Assembly (NCBI GenBank): GCA_947500275.1
Contig: CANMSW010000081.1
Coordinates: forward strand, 1 to 9,170
Origin: Bacteriovoracaceae bacterium
GTDB taxonomy: Bacteria > Bdellovibrionota > UBA1018
Length of the DNA: 9,170 nt
Reading direction: 5' to 3'
Positions 1 to 7,043 of the stretch are shown here, piece by piece. The notes beneath the pieces are model-generated. The model was not told the DNA's origin, searched no databases, and saw only the letters and a program-made list of their open reading frames with translations. Position numbers and translations under genes: made by a program. The stretch's first letter is position 1. Each line of letters starts with the position of its first letter.

Positions 1-568
1 CGAGAAGTCGATATCCAGACCGCGTTTGCAAAAAAGCGGCACCTTGCCCACCGGGTTCGCCGTGTTCGCGCCCCAAGAGTTTTCCAACGAGCACATTCCG
101 GCCCGCGCCTACTTTCCCGATTCCTGAGCGTCCCTCCTGCGCTGCTTCGAAAGCGCGCCGTCCAAGGGCTGCCGTCGGGTAGTGAGAAGTTTTCCTGCCC
201 CCAAAGTCATAAACCACGGCGGCTGGAACACTCGGGATATCATTGAATCCTGTTTTCCCGGCGCGTGCATCCATCAGGGCCTGCATGACGCCACTTGCGG
301 ACTCGAGCCCGTAAGTGGATCCGCCAGCGAAAACGAGGGCATCGAGCCCGGCCCAGCTCGAAATAGGGTCAAGAAGGGTTGATTCCCGGAGTGCGGCCGA
401 GCCCCCTCGGACATCAACTGCGGCAGTTGCGCCGATTGGAAACGAGAGGACGGTGCAGCCGGTGGGGCCAGCTTCGTCGACGGCTTCTCCGATTTGAACA
501 CCTGGAAAAGAGAAGTGAATTTCGTGGGTTAGGTCAGAAGAACTCAAGCTTTTATTCAAGGAAGTCAT
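1..568 (-). CDS. P1-family (DmpA/S58) peptidase, N-terminal part, cut by window edge
   Basis: The minus strand is open from an ATG at 568 to the left edge, giving 189 residues without a stop. An in-frame stop lies upstream and no other usual start falls between, so this ATG is the likely start; its Shine-Dalgarno is weak. Family signatures occur in order: GVQIGEAVDEAGPTGCTVL at about residues 23-41, VDVRGGSAALRESTLLDP at 51-68, an AGGSTYGLESASGVM segment at 81-95, VPAAVVYDF at 114-122 and VGAGRNVLVGKLLG at 153-166. These match the order in P1-family N-terminal nucleophile hydrolases (DmpA, NylC and relatives), which are aminopeptidases or amidases that cut themselves into two chains. The self-cleavage site and nucleophile Ser or Thr are normally further C-terminal and so are not visible. 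No signal peptide is seen, so it is probably cytoplasmic. It is divergent from the 908-residue exported protein. Confidence 0.85.
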   Translation of the reverse strand, partial: MTSLNKSLSSSDLTHEIHFSFPGVQIGEAVDEAGPTGCTVLSFPIGATAAVDVRGGSAALRESTLLDPISSWAGLDALVFAGGSTYGLESASGVMQALMDARAGKTGFNDIPSVPAAVVYDFGGRKTSHYPTAALGRRAFEAAQEGRSGIGKVGAGRNVLVGKLLGREHGEPGGQGAAFLQTRSGYRLL

Positions 569-679
569 GCCTTGCCAGCCTCGCCGGAGCCGAAAAATAC
601 CGCAAGAAAAAGCAATTTATCATGGAGAATCTTGGCCGTTGACGCGACGTGCCGTCTGAATTACTGACGCTGTGCAATA

Positions 680-707
680 TTTATCGTCCGTTACGTCGGG
701 TTCTCAA
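680..707 (-). promoter_or_regulatory. Possible sigma-70-type promoter for the P1 peptidase gene
   Basis: On the minus strand TTGAGA (707 to 702; 5 of 6 to the -35 consensus) is followed after 16 bases by GATAAA (685 to 680; 4 of 6 to the -10 consensus). It would give a leader of about 105 bases before the ATG at 568. The rest of the 569-745 intergenic region shows no convincing plus-strand promoter: TTGACG at 639-644 lacks a good -10 partner. The consensus for this organism is unknown, so the call is tentative. Confidence 0.25.
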
Positions 708-745
708 TCCCTACGCTGTTTACGGGTTAAGAGGAGTCTTATCGA

Positions 746-3472
746 ATGTCCCCACGTGCATTGATCCCCGCAAATCTCCGGCGCACTTTCAGTCTTGTTT
801 TGGCGACTGCCTTATTGGGCACAAGTGTTGGACGGGCGCCCTCGGCTCATGCTCTCCCCGTGCTGCCGCTTGAGCGGATCGTCGAAACCTTGAAGTCCAT
901 TCGGGGAGTGGAGGGGATTTCGACCCGGCTCCTTGGATTGATGGAGAGCCGAGCAGGGCGCTTCGTTCTTTTTGAGACCGACGAAGGACTCGCAATTCTG
1001 CGCCGCGCTCTCGGCGAAGGATCTTTGGCTGAAGCGAATCGCGATCTAACGCCATTGGTAGATAAGCTTTCCGAGTCATCGATGCGCGGGGTGGCGGCGC
1101 GCTTGGAAGCGACCCTCGTTCGCATTGAGAGTCGTTTCAAATCAAAGATTCCAGCGGCCGAGGAGGAAGCCTTTTCTGCTAGTACTCGGCGTGCTCTGAC
1201 CGAAGCCGAGAGTCAGGAGCTCCGCACCCTCTCGTCGACGGAACTTCGAATTGATATCAGCTTTTTCCCAAGCCAAGTTTTCTCGCGTGACTTCGATTCC
1301 ACTCGTCAGTTCTGGCTGCGCGCCATTGAAGCGGACCTTTCGGCCGGAAGCCGGGTACTTCGTTTCCCCAAAGGGGTGGATGCAGTTCGAAATCCGGATG
1401 CGTTCCTGAAGTTCGGTTTTGAGAGTGAATACACCCTCGAAACTTCCGGTCGTCTTCTTTCTGCTTATGCTCCTACGCCTGAGTTTGGAATTTCAGCGGG
1501 GCGTTGGGGACGAATGAGCGAGCAAGAGCGAATCCTCTGGGTCCGCGAGCACATCAGTGAACTTTTCACTGACACCCGGACTGCTGGGAAGTTAGTTCGC
1601 ATCAACCGGGATCGGTCGCTCTCCTTCCTGCCCGAGAATCTCATTCTCGATTCGACCGGAAATCTCGAGATCGTGCTTCGTCCGGCCGATACCTTTGAAG
1701 AGTGGCTGGCACGGGTTCAGCGAATTGAAGCGGAATTCGGTGCGGGCTCAATGCAGGGCACGGTGGGGATGAAATCTGAATTTTTCCATCACGCCGAAGG
1801 CGTGTCGGAGACGGATTTACTCAATCGCAATATCGGTTGGCTCAACGTGATGAATGAAATGGATACCTTAGCCAAACTCGAAAATGGCGCCGAACGTTTC
1901 GCTTCGCGCCCGAATACGGAAGTTGCGAAAAGCTTCAAGCATCCTTACTTGGGGCCCATGAGTCGGTTGAAGCAAGAATCCCTGCTGGAGTTCTTGCGGG
2001 CCAATAGCCAGGGTGAGCGATTAGATCCTCGCACCTTGGAGTTCGTGAGTGGGAACGACTCTTCGTTCAAATACATAGGGGGTACAGCTTACCGACCCGA
2101 TATTGCTTCCGGCTTCACGATTTTTGAAGTCCGGGATGCTCACAATCAGGTGGCGACTCTTGTGGAGCGCGTCGTACGTTCGACGTACTACTTGCAATAC
2201 GGACGTGAGCCTTTTGCGGCGGCGTCAAGACTCCGTGCCTTTGACTCGGTTCGCGACTTTGGCAAGCTCCCAGAAGAGGTTCAGGCCATGTTACGCGATG
2301 TGTTTCCACCGCGATTCGAGTCGGGGGTTCAATACTCGCCAAAAGAGCTGACCGCTCGAGAGTTTTTCCGCAATTTCGCATATCCAATGCGTGACTGGTC
2401 GGCCTGGATTAAGCTGACAGGAAATGACTCGGCTTTGGCGAGTCGAGTAGCCGACGCTCAAATCACGTACCTTCAGAAGCTTCAAAGCGTGGCGAACCGC
2501 TTGCGCGCGAGTAGCTTGACTCGTGAACAGGCGTCGATTGAAGTTCAAGGGGCAGTTGCCCAGTTCTCGGTCGATAGCGGGATGAGTTCGGCCATGAGCG
2601 GATGGCTGGGTAAGGCTGCGCGGGGCGATAGCGCTTGGGCCCGGTATATGGATTTGTCGATCCGTGAGTTGGGGCCGATGAGGAATGCGTTTCCGAACAC
2701 GGTCTGGGAAGGCTCGATCGAGACACGTCTGGCTCGGTTCCAAGTACGGTGGTCGAAATACGTACGCATTGTCGATGACGTTGGCTTTGAGTTCACCAAC
2801 GAAGCGGGCGCCGTAACGGGTCAGAGTCGCAGGCGAGTGCTCGCAATCTCCCTGAAGGGAATCAGCGATGCCGATAAAGCCGCACTCGTGAAGGATTATA
2901 GCGATGCCTTCAGTCGCGGAACGGTGTCCTTCCCGGTGAGTGAAGCGGGTGGCCACCTTTATACTCGTGTCGGTAACCAGGTCGTGGACTGGGCTTACTC
3001 CTTCAACATGCGGAATTACGATGTTCCTTACTGGGGCCGTCGAATTGAGCCCTTCATGGCGCTCAACCCTCAAGAAGAACTGCGCCTTCGTTTCTACGTT
3101 GAGCAGGCTTCGAAAAGACCGACTGAGGTTTTAGGAACTTTCAATATGGCCGGAGTAGCAAGCGGTCGAACTGAAGGAACTTTGCGTGATAATCGCCCCA
3201 CCTCGTCGAGTGCGGGACACAACTGCACGAGTTGGATGTGCACGTCCCGAATTGGGGATGGCGACGAGCGCCTTCTTGAATTGAGTGGCGCACGCGTTCG
3301 TCAGGAGGTTCATACGAATCCAGGATGGTGGGTCTCCTACTTGACCGGTGCCGGTGACGCTTCAAGAGTACCTTTCGTCGCAGTCTGGGACGCGGACAAG
3401 ACTGTATCGACGATGACGCGGTCGATTCAAGCGGGACAGAACTTCCCAGCGTGGGATTTCGGACGGCATTGA
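746..3472 (+). CDS. Large exported protein, family not recognised; possible amidoligase-like core and permuted papain-like C-terminus
   Basis: This is a 908-residue protein. The ATG at 746 is supported by AGGAG at 732-736, nine bases upstream. The N-terminus has a basic stretch, a hydrophobic segment at about residues 14-26 and a signal-peptidase-like APSAHA ending near residue 36, so export is likely. No other membrane segment stands out. I do not recognise the family with confidence. Two weak resemblances are visible. FGFESEY (223-229), NLEIVLRP (306-313) and FEVRDAHN (460-467) resemble the spaced acidic motifs of glutamate-cysteine-ligase/amidoligase folds. Near the C-terminus, GGHLY (His737) followed by HNCTSWMCTSRIG (825-837, Cys827) resembles the His-before-Cys order and NCxxF/W motif of LRAT-like, circularly permuted NlpC/P60 enzymes. 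Both are inference. The stop is 59 bases before the nitrilase-like gene and no terminator lies between, so the two are probably co-transcribed. Confidence 0.85.
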   Translation: MSPRALIPANLRRTFSLVLATALLGTSVGRAPSAHALPVLPLERIVETLKSIRGVEGISTRLLGLMESRAGRFVLFETDEGLAILRRALGEGSLAEANRDLTPLVDKLSESSMRGVAARLEATLVRIESRFKSKIPAAEEEAFSASTRRALTEAESQELRTLSSTELRIDISFFPSQVFSRDFDSTRQFWLRAIEADLSAGSRVLRFPKGVDAVRNPDAFLKFGFESEYTLETSGRLLSAYAPTPEFGISAGRWGRMSEQERILWVREHISELFTDTRTAGKLVRINRDRSLSFLPENLILDSTGNLEIVLRPADTFEEWLARVQRIEAEFGAGSMQGTVGMKSEFFHHAEGVSETDLLNRNIGWLNVMNEMDTLAKLENGAERFASRPNTEVAKSFKHPYLGPMSRLKQESLLEFLRANSQGERLDPRTLEFVSGNDSSFKYIGGTAYRPDIASGFTIFEVRDAHNQVATLVERVVRSTYYLQYGREPFAAASRLRAFDSVRDFGKLPEEVQAMLRDVFPPRFESGVQYSPKELTAREFFRNFAYPMRDWSAWIKLTGNDSALASRVADAQITYLQKLQSVANRLRASSLTREQASIEVQGAVAQFSVDSGMSSAMSGWLGKAARGDSAWARYMDLSIRELGPMRNAFPNTVWEGSIETRLARFQVRWSKYVRIVDDVGFEFTNEAGAVTGQSRRRVLAISLKGISDADKAALVKDYSDAFSRGTVSFPVSEAGGHLYTRVGNQVVDWAYSFNMRNYDVPYWGRRIEPFMALNPQEELRLRFYVEQASKRPTEVLGTFNMAGVASGRTEGTLRDNRPTSSSAGHNCTSWMCTSRIGDGDERLLELSGARVRQEVHTNPGWWVSYLTGAGDASRVPFVAVWDADKTVSTMTRSIQAGQNFPAWDFGRH

Positions 3473-3531
3473 TCACGATCCGTCGGTTACGATGATCGGA
3501 AGAGAAGGTTTTTAAGAAAGAGGATGATCCA

Positions 3532-4470
3532 ATGAAAAAAGGTATGAATTTGACGAGTGGAATTCTTGCTTGGGCGACGTTGGTCGTGACGGTGGCTTCG
3601 CCTCTTGCCTCGATGGCTGAAGAAAAAGTGAAGCCGATCAGAGAAGTTTTTGAGCCAGCAGTTGCGCCCAATCCCGCGACTCACGGAAAAGTTGCCGTAG
3701 TCCAATGGGCGCCTCCGATGGCGACTGAAGTGGGCGTGTCGAATCAGCGCGGGGAAGAGCTCAAGCAAGTGAATCGCGAAATCATGGCCCAATTCACCCG
3801 GGATGCGGCAGCCCATGGCGCGAAGATGGTCATTCATTCGGAATTCTCAGTCCTCGGGTACCCCGATATTCCAGAGCTTCCGTCGGAAGACGACAACTAT
3901 CGCAATCGAGCTGATATCGCTCCGTACGTGGAGACCGTTCCTGGTCCCTCGTCTGAGTATTTCGGAAAGCTCGCAAAGGAGTTGGGCGTTTACGTTCAGT
4001 TTGGGCTCGCCGAGCGCGACGCGCGGAGTGATCTGTACTACAACGCTGCCGTCATGGTTGGACCTGACGGAAAAATTGTTGGGAAATATCGTAAAATCAA
4101 TCACTACCAACAGGAGCATGAGTTCTTGGCAGCGGGTACGACCCCTGTGGTCTTCAATACTCCGTTTGGGTTGACCGCCCCAATTATTTGCGCAGACGTC
4201 TATAACACGAATCCCATGCAAGACCTTGCGGGTCGCCGGGTCAATGTCGTCACTTTGAGTACCTCGTGGGCCCAGATGAATACCGGGATGACGCACTTCA
4301 AGCGTGGCGCTCAGTGGGTGGGCGCTTATATGCTTGTGGCGAACCAGCCTTATTACCCCGATTCCGGGGTCATCAATCCCAATGGAACGACTCAATCGCA
4401 TATTCGTCAGACCGACGGTATCGCCTATGGGTACTTGCCCTACGTGGGTTCGTCTCAGCGTTCTAAGTAA
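3532..4470 (+). CDS. Exported carbon-nitrogen hydrolase (nitrilase superfamily)
   Basis: A 312-residue protein. AGAGGA at 3519-3524 lies seven bases before the ATG. Residues 1-29 form a Sec signal peptide: MKKGMN, then a hydrophobic stretch to about 28, then an SMA cleavage site. The mature part carries the nitrilase-superfamily triad: Glu104 in HSEFSVLGYP, Lys188 in GKYRKINHY and Cys220 in PIICADVYN. The DLYYNAAVMVGPDGKIVGKY stretch just before the lysine is also typical. Family members hydrolyse amides, nitriles or N-carbamoyl groups through a Cys thioester. The substrate cannot be read from sequence; the Cys context (CADVY rather than CWD) does not match a well-known subgroup. Most bacterial members are cytoplasmic, so the signal peptide is notable and recalls the secreted vanin/biotinidase branch only in location. 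It probably forms a transcription unit with the upstream 908-residue exported protein. Confidence 0.92.
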   Translation: MKKGMNLTSGILAWATLVVTVASPLASMAEEKVKPIREVFEPAVAPNPATHGKVAVVQWAPPMATEVGVSNQRGEELKQVNREIMAQFTRDAAAHGAKMVIHSEFSVLGYPDIPELPSEDDNYRNRADIAPYVETVPGPSSEYFGKLAKELGVYVQFGLAERDARSDLYYNAAVMVGPDGKIVGKYRKINHYQQEHEFLAAGTTPVVFNTPFGLTAPIICADVYNTNPMQDLAGRRVNVVTLSTSWAQMNTGMTHFKRGAQWVGAYMLVANQPYYPDSGVINPNGTTQSHIRQTDGIAYGYLPYVGSSQRSK

Positions 4471-4508
4471 GTTCGCGAGCTGATCGAACCGGCTCGACAA
4501 TTGAGAAG

Positions 4509-4543
4509 CGCCACCGGAACAGCCCGAGTTCGGTGGCGTTTTC
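4509..4543 (+). terminator. Rho-independent terminator after the nitrilase-like gene
   Basis: An 11-bp stem (4509-4520 with 4528-4538, one bulged G at 4517) closes a seven-base loop and is followed by TTTT at 4539-4542. It lies 38 bases after the stop of the plus-strand gene and before the convergent minus-strand gene. On the minus strand the tail is only CTTCT, so it would work less well in that direction. Confidence 0.8.
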
Positions 4544-4565
4544 GCGTCTGGCCCGAGGTTTTGAT

Positions 4566-5528
4566 TCAGCGTCGGCCTTTTCGGTTTTCGCTTTTTGAAT
4601 GGGGGGCGCGGGGATGTCCAATGGAATGGATGACTGCTTCACATTCTTGGAGTGCTTCGAGGACGTGGGCGAGTTGCGATTCGAGTGCCTGACCGACCCG
4701 TTGCTTGAGTTTCTTGCGTTCGGAATGGGTGTTCTTCGCTTGGAAGTTCCATGCGGGTTCGCCTTGCGAAGCTTGAAGTTTGCTTTCGACTTGCTGACAC
4801 GTCTTTCTAAGAGTTCGAATTTTTTCGAGGGTCATGGAAAGGCTCACTTCTTTCACTTGAAGTGGGGATACGTTCGGTCCCGCTTGGCCCGACTCGACCC
4901 AGGCGAGGATGGAAAAAAGTCGGTGGAGATCCGATGCTTCGTAGGCGTTCTGAACCTCAATCCAAAGCTGATGATTGCGGAGGCTTGAGGTCGCTTTCGA
5001 TCGGAAAGAATCGGGGTGCAGTAGACGTGCTAAATGGCGATAAAGTGTGAGAACCTTTCGCCGTGGATCCTGGTTTCGTGGATCTGAGAAAGACGGAGCA
5101 CCGTCTTTCTTCCTTTGTGCATGATGCAACTCCTCTTTACGCTTCGCTTTTTTTGCCTCCCGCCTGAGTTCCCGCTTGCTTTCAAGTTTAGCTCGCTTCC
5201 GTGCCTCTTGCTCCGCTCCGTCGTCCGATTTGATATACAATGCTGCGTGAAGGGCTTCGCGTGGACTATATCCCTTGGTGTCGATGCCGTGCTGGACTCG
5301 GGCGAGAATGGATTGGCTAAGCCTAATTTTTTCTCCCGTTTCCTGGATTGCTGAGAGTGTTTGACCAAATTCACTTCGGAGCCATTTTTCGTAAGCGGGT
5401 TGGTCTTGGTCCTGAAATTGACGAAGGCGACTCTCCAATTGGAAGAGTTGGGTTTGCAGTCCTCGCTCTTCTTTCTCGAGTCGGGCCCGCGTCGCGGCTT
5501 CGTTAGTCAAGATAATGGCATGCTTCAT
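4566..5528 (-). CDS. J-domain-like protein with coiled-coil flanks, function unknown
   Basis: A 320-residue soluble protein with no signal peptide or membrane segment. The ATG at 5528 has AGGA (5541 to 5538 on the minus strand) nine bases upstream. Residues 10-75 and 225-300 are rich in Glu, Gln, Leu, Lys and Arg and should form coiled coils. Residues 105-145 are a very basic Lys/Arg/Glu stretch. In between, LYRHLARLLHPD (162-173) followed by LWIEVQNAYEASDLHRL (188-204) matches helix II, the HPD loop (His171-Pro172-Asp173) and helix III of a J-domain. J-domains bind DnaK-type chaperones and stimulate their ATPase through HPD. Helix I is not obvious, so the domain may be degenerate. The partner and role are unknown. 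It is convergent with the nitrilase-like gene and divergent from the small exported protein; the 88-base gap on that side must hold the promoters of both. Confidence 0.82.
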   Translation of the reverse strand: MKHAIILTNEAATRARLEKEERGLQTQLFQLESRLRQFQDQDQPAYEKWLRSEFGQTLSAIQETGEKIRLSQSILARVQHGIDTKGYSPREALHAALYIKSDDGAEQEARKRAKLESKRELRREAKKAKRKEELHHAQRKKDGAPSFSDPRNQDPRRKVLTLYRHLARLLHPDSFRSKATSSLRNHQLWIEVQNAYEASDLHRLFSILAWVESGQAGPNVSPLQVKEVSLSMTLEKIRTLRKTCQQVESKLQASQGEPAWNFQAKNTHSERKKLKQRVGQALESQLAHVLEALQECEAVIHSIGHPRAPHSKSENRKGRR

Positions 5529-5575
5529 GATGTGGCGTCCTGCTGGGGTTTTAACGCAATCGTGCGGGAAGCACC

Positions 5576-5599
5576 ATGAGAGAGGTCGCCAAAGGATAA
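5576..5599 (+). other. Possible seven-codon leader ORF overlapping a Shine-Dalgarno
   Basis: ATG at 5576 opens a short frame (MREVAKG) that ends in TAA at 5597-5599, overlapping the first bases of the AAGGAGGT ribosome site of the downstream gene. AGAGG (5581-5585) can also pair with CCTCT (5608-5612), placing that site in a loop. A frame this short can arise by chance and its own ribosome site is weak. Confidence 0.15.
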
Positions 5600-5605
5600 G
5601 GAGGT
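5598..5605 (+). promoter_or_regulatory. Perfect Shine-Dalgarno that sets the TTG start at 5617
   Basis: AAGGAGGT is fully complementary to the usual 16S rRNA tail. The TTG at 5617 lies 11 bases downstream in the open frame; the first in-frame ATG (5653) is too far away to use it. A CTG at 5611 would be the only other candidate. Confidence 0.7.
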
Positions 5606-5616
5606 AGCCTCTGGCG

Positions 5617-6081
5617 TTGCGCTCATTTTTTGTATTTGCTACCCTATTACGAATGTTCCTGGGACGGGTTTGTCTAAGAATTAGACAGCTAGGAGAGAGG
5701 GCCTCGAATTTCTGGGGGGCTTCGTCGTATTCGCTTCGAGGGCTTCTTCTTTTCGCGGTCTTGGTCGCGGCTTTTTTCGGGCCCCTTAGTCACGTCCAGG
5801 CAGCGTCCGTCGCGAGCGATTCCGGTCAGGTCGCAGCCGCTCCTTCGCCGAGCCAAAGCGCGCAGCTTGTGGATCCAGGGGATCGTCAGCAGATCGCGGA
5901 TATGAGCGATTTCTCAATTTTATGCGATGAAGAAGATGATTTTGAGAAAGACTTCATCTTGGATGAAGTCTCCATTTTAGATCCCAATTCCTATCGATGG
6001 CTTTTCGATGGGGACACTCATCTTTGCAGAGTTCATTCAGAGGTTGTGTATCGCCCTCCCTCCTTCATTCTGATCGCCTGA
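5617..6081 (+). CDS. Small exported protein of unknown function
   Basis: A 154-residue protein starting at TTG 5617, chosen from the perfect Shine-Dalgarno at 5598-5605. Residues 1-40 are basic and partly hydrophobic. They lead to a hydrophobic segment (LLLFAVLVAAFFG, about 43-55) and a signal-peptidase-like HVQA ending at residue 62. This makes a long signal peptide, and the first 40 residues may include non-coding sequence if a later start is used. The mature part begins with an Ala/Ser/Gln-rich linker (63-85). An acidic patch follows (CDEEDDFEKD, 103-112), then a short C-terminal part with a second cysteine (Cys137). Cys103 and Cys137 could form a disulfide if the protein is periplasmic. 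I recognise no family. It is followed by the carbonic anhydrase gene on the same strand, 137 bases away from that gene's preferred start. Confidence 0.65.
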   Translation: MRSFFVFATLLRMFLGRVCLRIRQLGERASNFWGASSYSLRGLLLFAVLVAAFFGPLSHVQAASVASDSGQVAAAPSPSQSAQLVDPGDRQQIADMSDFSILCDEEDDFEKDFILDEVSILDPNSYRWLFDGDTHLCRVHSEVVYRPPSFILIA

Positions 6082-6110
6082 GTTCGGTTGAGTTTTCCGC
6101 ACTCTCAGGC
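6076..6110 (+). repeat. Inverted repeat over the stop of the small exported gene
   Basis: GCCTGAG (6076-6082) and CTCAGGC (6104-6110) are exact inverted copies around a 21-base loop that holds a smaller GAGT/ACTC pair. The left arm includes the TGA stop. No T-run follows, so it is not a standard intrinsic terminator; it may be a chance or stability hairpin. Confidence 0.3.
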
Positions 6111-6205
6111 TGCCCGCTCACCTGAAATCCCTCTTTTAAGATTCAAATGCGACCGAGTGGTTCGCGAATAGACGCAGTTCCTGCTGGGCAGGGACGCGTC
6201 AACCC

Positions 6206-6210
6206 AGGAG
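6206..6210 (+). promoter_or_regulatory. Shine-Dalgarno supporting a GTG start for carbonic anhydrase
   Basis: AGGAG lies eight bases before an in-frame GTG at 6219. The longer frame that opens at ATG 6147 has no recognisable ribosome site before it, and its extra 24 residues do not look like part of the enzyme. Confidence 0.65.
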
Positions 6211-6218
6211 ATTATTCC

Positions 6219-6932
6219 GTGATCAACAAAATGATGTCTGCACATGGACCCCTTTCAAAAAACGTCATCGATGCCTTCGGTGCCCTCTTGCAGGGGAATC
6301 GTCGCTTCAGTTCCGGTCTTCGCTCGATCGAAACCATGTTGAGTGCATTACGAATGAAGGATCTCGCCGAGAAGGGGCAGAATCCTTTTGCGATCATTGT
6401 GACTTGTTCGGATTCACGATTGCCCGCCGAAATGGTTTTCGATCGAGGGGTGGGAGATCTTTTCGTCATTCGCATGGCCGGAAACGTCGTAACGCCGGAA
6501 GTGATTGCGAGTATCGAGTTTGCGGCTCTGCAGTTCAAAACTCCGCTTTGTGTCGTCATGGGGCACTCCAAGTGCGGAGCTATGAGTGCCGCCCACGAGA
6601 TTGTGGGTAAGGGCGGGAATTCTCCCACGCCATTTCTCGGTCAACTCATTGAACACGTCCGCGAACCCTATCAGCGGACGGCATCCTTCTGTGAAAAGCT
6701 GGGTAATATCGAGACAGGATCTCCTCAGTTCTTATCGGCACTGACCCATCACAATATCCAACACGGCGTCTCTGAAATCGTCAAAAGGAGCGAAGCGCTG
6801 TCGTCACTAGCGAGTGCCGGGAATTTTGTCGTCGTCGGCGCCTACTACGATCTTCACGAAGGGCGGGTCGATTTTGATGTCGATGGAAATCCTTCTTTCG
6901 TCCAAGACGCGCTCGGACAGGATAGCAAGTAA
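6219..6932 (+). CDS. Beta-class carbonic anhydrase
   Basis: Interconverts CO2 and bicarbonate with a zinc ion. With the GTG start at 6219 the protein has 237 residues, within the usual range for the class; a longer version from ATG 6147 would have 261. Zinc ligands and the catalytic pair are intact: Cys63, Asp65 and Arg67 in VTCSDSR, and His116 and Cys119 in GHSKCGA. The Asp-Arg pair and the RMAGNVV segment (85-91) are typical of beta enzymes. There is no signal peptide, so it should act in the cytoplasm, supplying bicarbonate to carboxylases or balancing pH. Its nearest neighbours show no clear pathway link. A strong hairpin terminator begins 67 bases after the stop. The call is secure; only the start is open. 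Confidence 0.95.
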   Translation: MINKMMSAHGPLSKNVIDAFGALLQGNRRFSSGLRSIETMLSALRMKDLAEKGQNPFAIIVTCSDSRLPAEMVFDRGVGDLFVIRMAGNVVTPEVIASIEFAALQFKTPLCVVMGHSKCGAMSAAHEIVGKGGNSPTPFLGQLIEHVREPYQRTASFCEKLGNIETGSPQFLSALTHHNIQHGVSEIVKRSEALSSLASAGNFVVVGAYYDLHEGRVDFDVDGNPSFVQDALGQDSK

Positions 6933-6999
6933 GAGCGATCTCGCCTGAATCGATAAAGGACCTATTGCAGTGACCGTTTCTCATCACTGATCCCCGGAA

Positions 7000-7043
7000 A
7001 CCAAAACGTCTGCACACTCTTTCGAGTGCGCAGACGTTTTGGT
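7000..7043. terminator. Bidirectional hairpin terminator between carbonic anhydrase and tRNA-Leu
   Basis: Arms 7000-7019 and 7024-7043 pair over 20 positions with a single A-C mismatch (7014/7029) and a TTTC loop. The stem contains AAAA on the left (7003-7006) and TTTT on the right (7037-7040), the usual layout for a terminator that works both ways. On the plus strand it would end the carbonic anhydrase transcript. On the minus strand it is the first strong hairpin met by a transcript through tRNA-Leu. The right arm runs into the copied tRNA end, so its outer ACC/GGT pairs use the copied CCA end. Confidence 0.85.

Noticed and set aside
2..127. Plus-strand frame ending in TGA at 125-127 that reads PTGFAVFAPQEF, resembling an epoxide-hydrolase C-terminus
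   Set aside because: The opposite strand carries a continuous P1-peptidase frame with many family motifs, so this is its shadow.
639..667. Plus-strand promoter TTGACG with TACTGA for the 908-residue gene
   Set aside because: Spacing is right but the -10 matches only two of six bases.
2291..3073. 260-codon minus-strand frame opposite the 908-residue gene
   Set aside because: It lies wholly inside a plus-strand gene with a good ribosome site and signal peptide, and its translation has no domain features.
3847..4500. 217-codon minus-strand frame opposite the nitrilase-like gene
   Set aside because: Antisense shadow of a gene with an intact catalytic triad.
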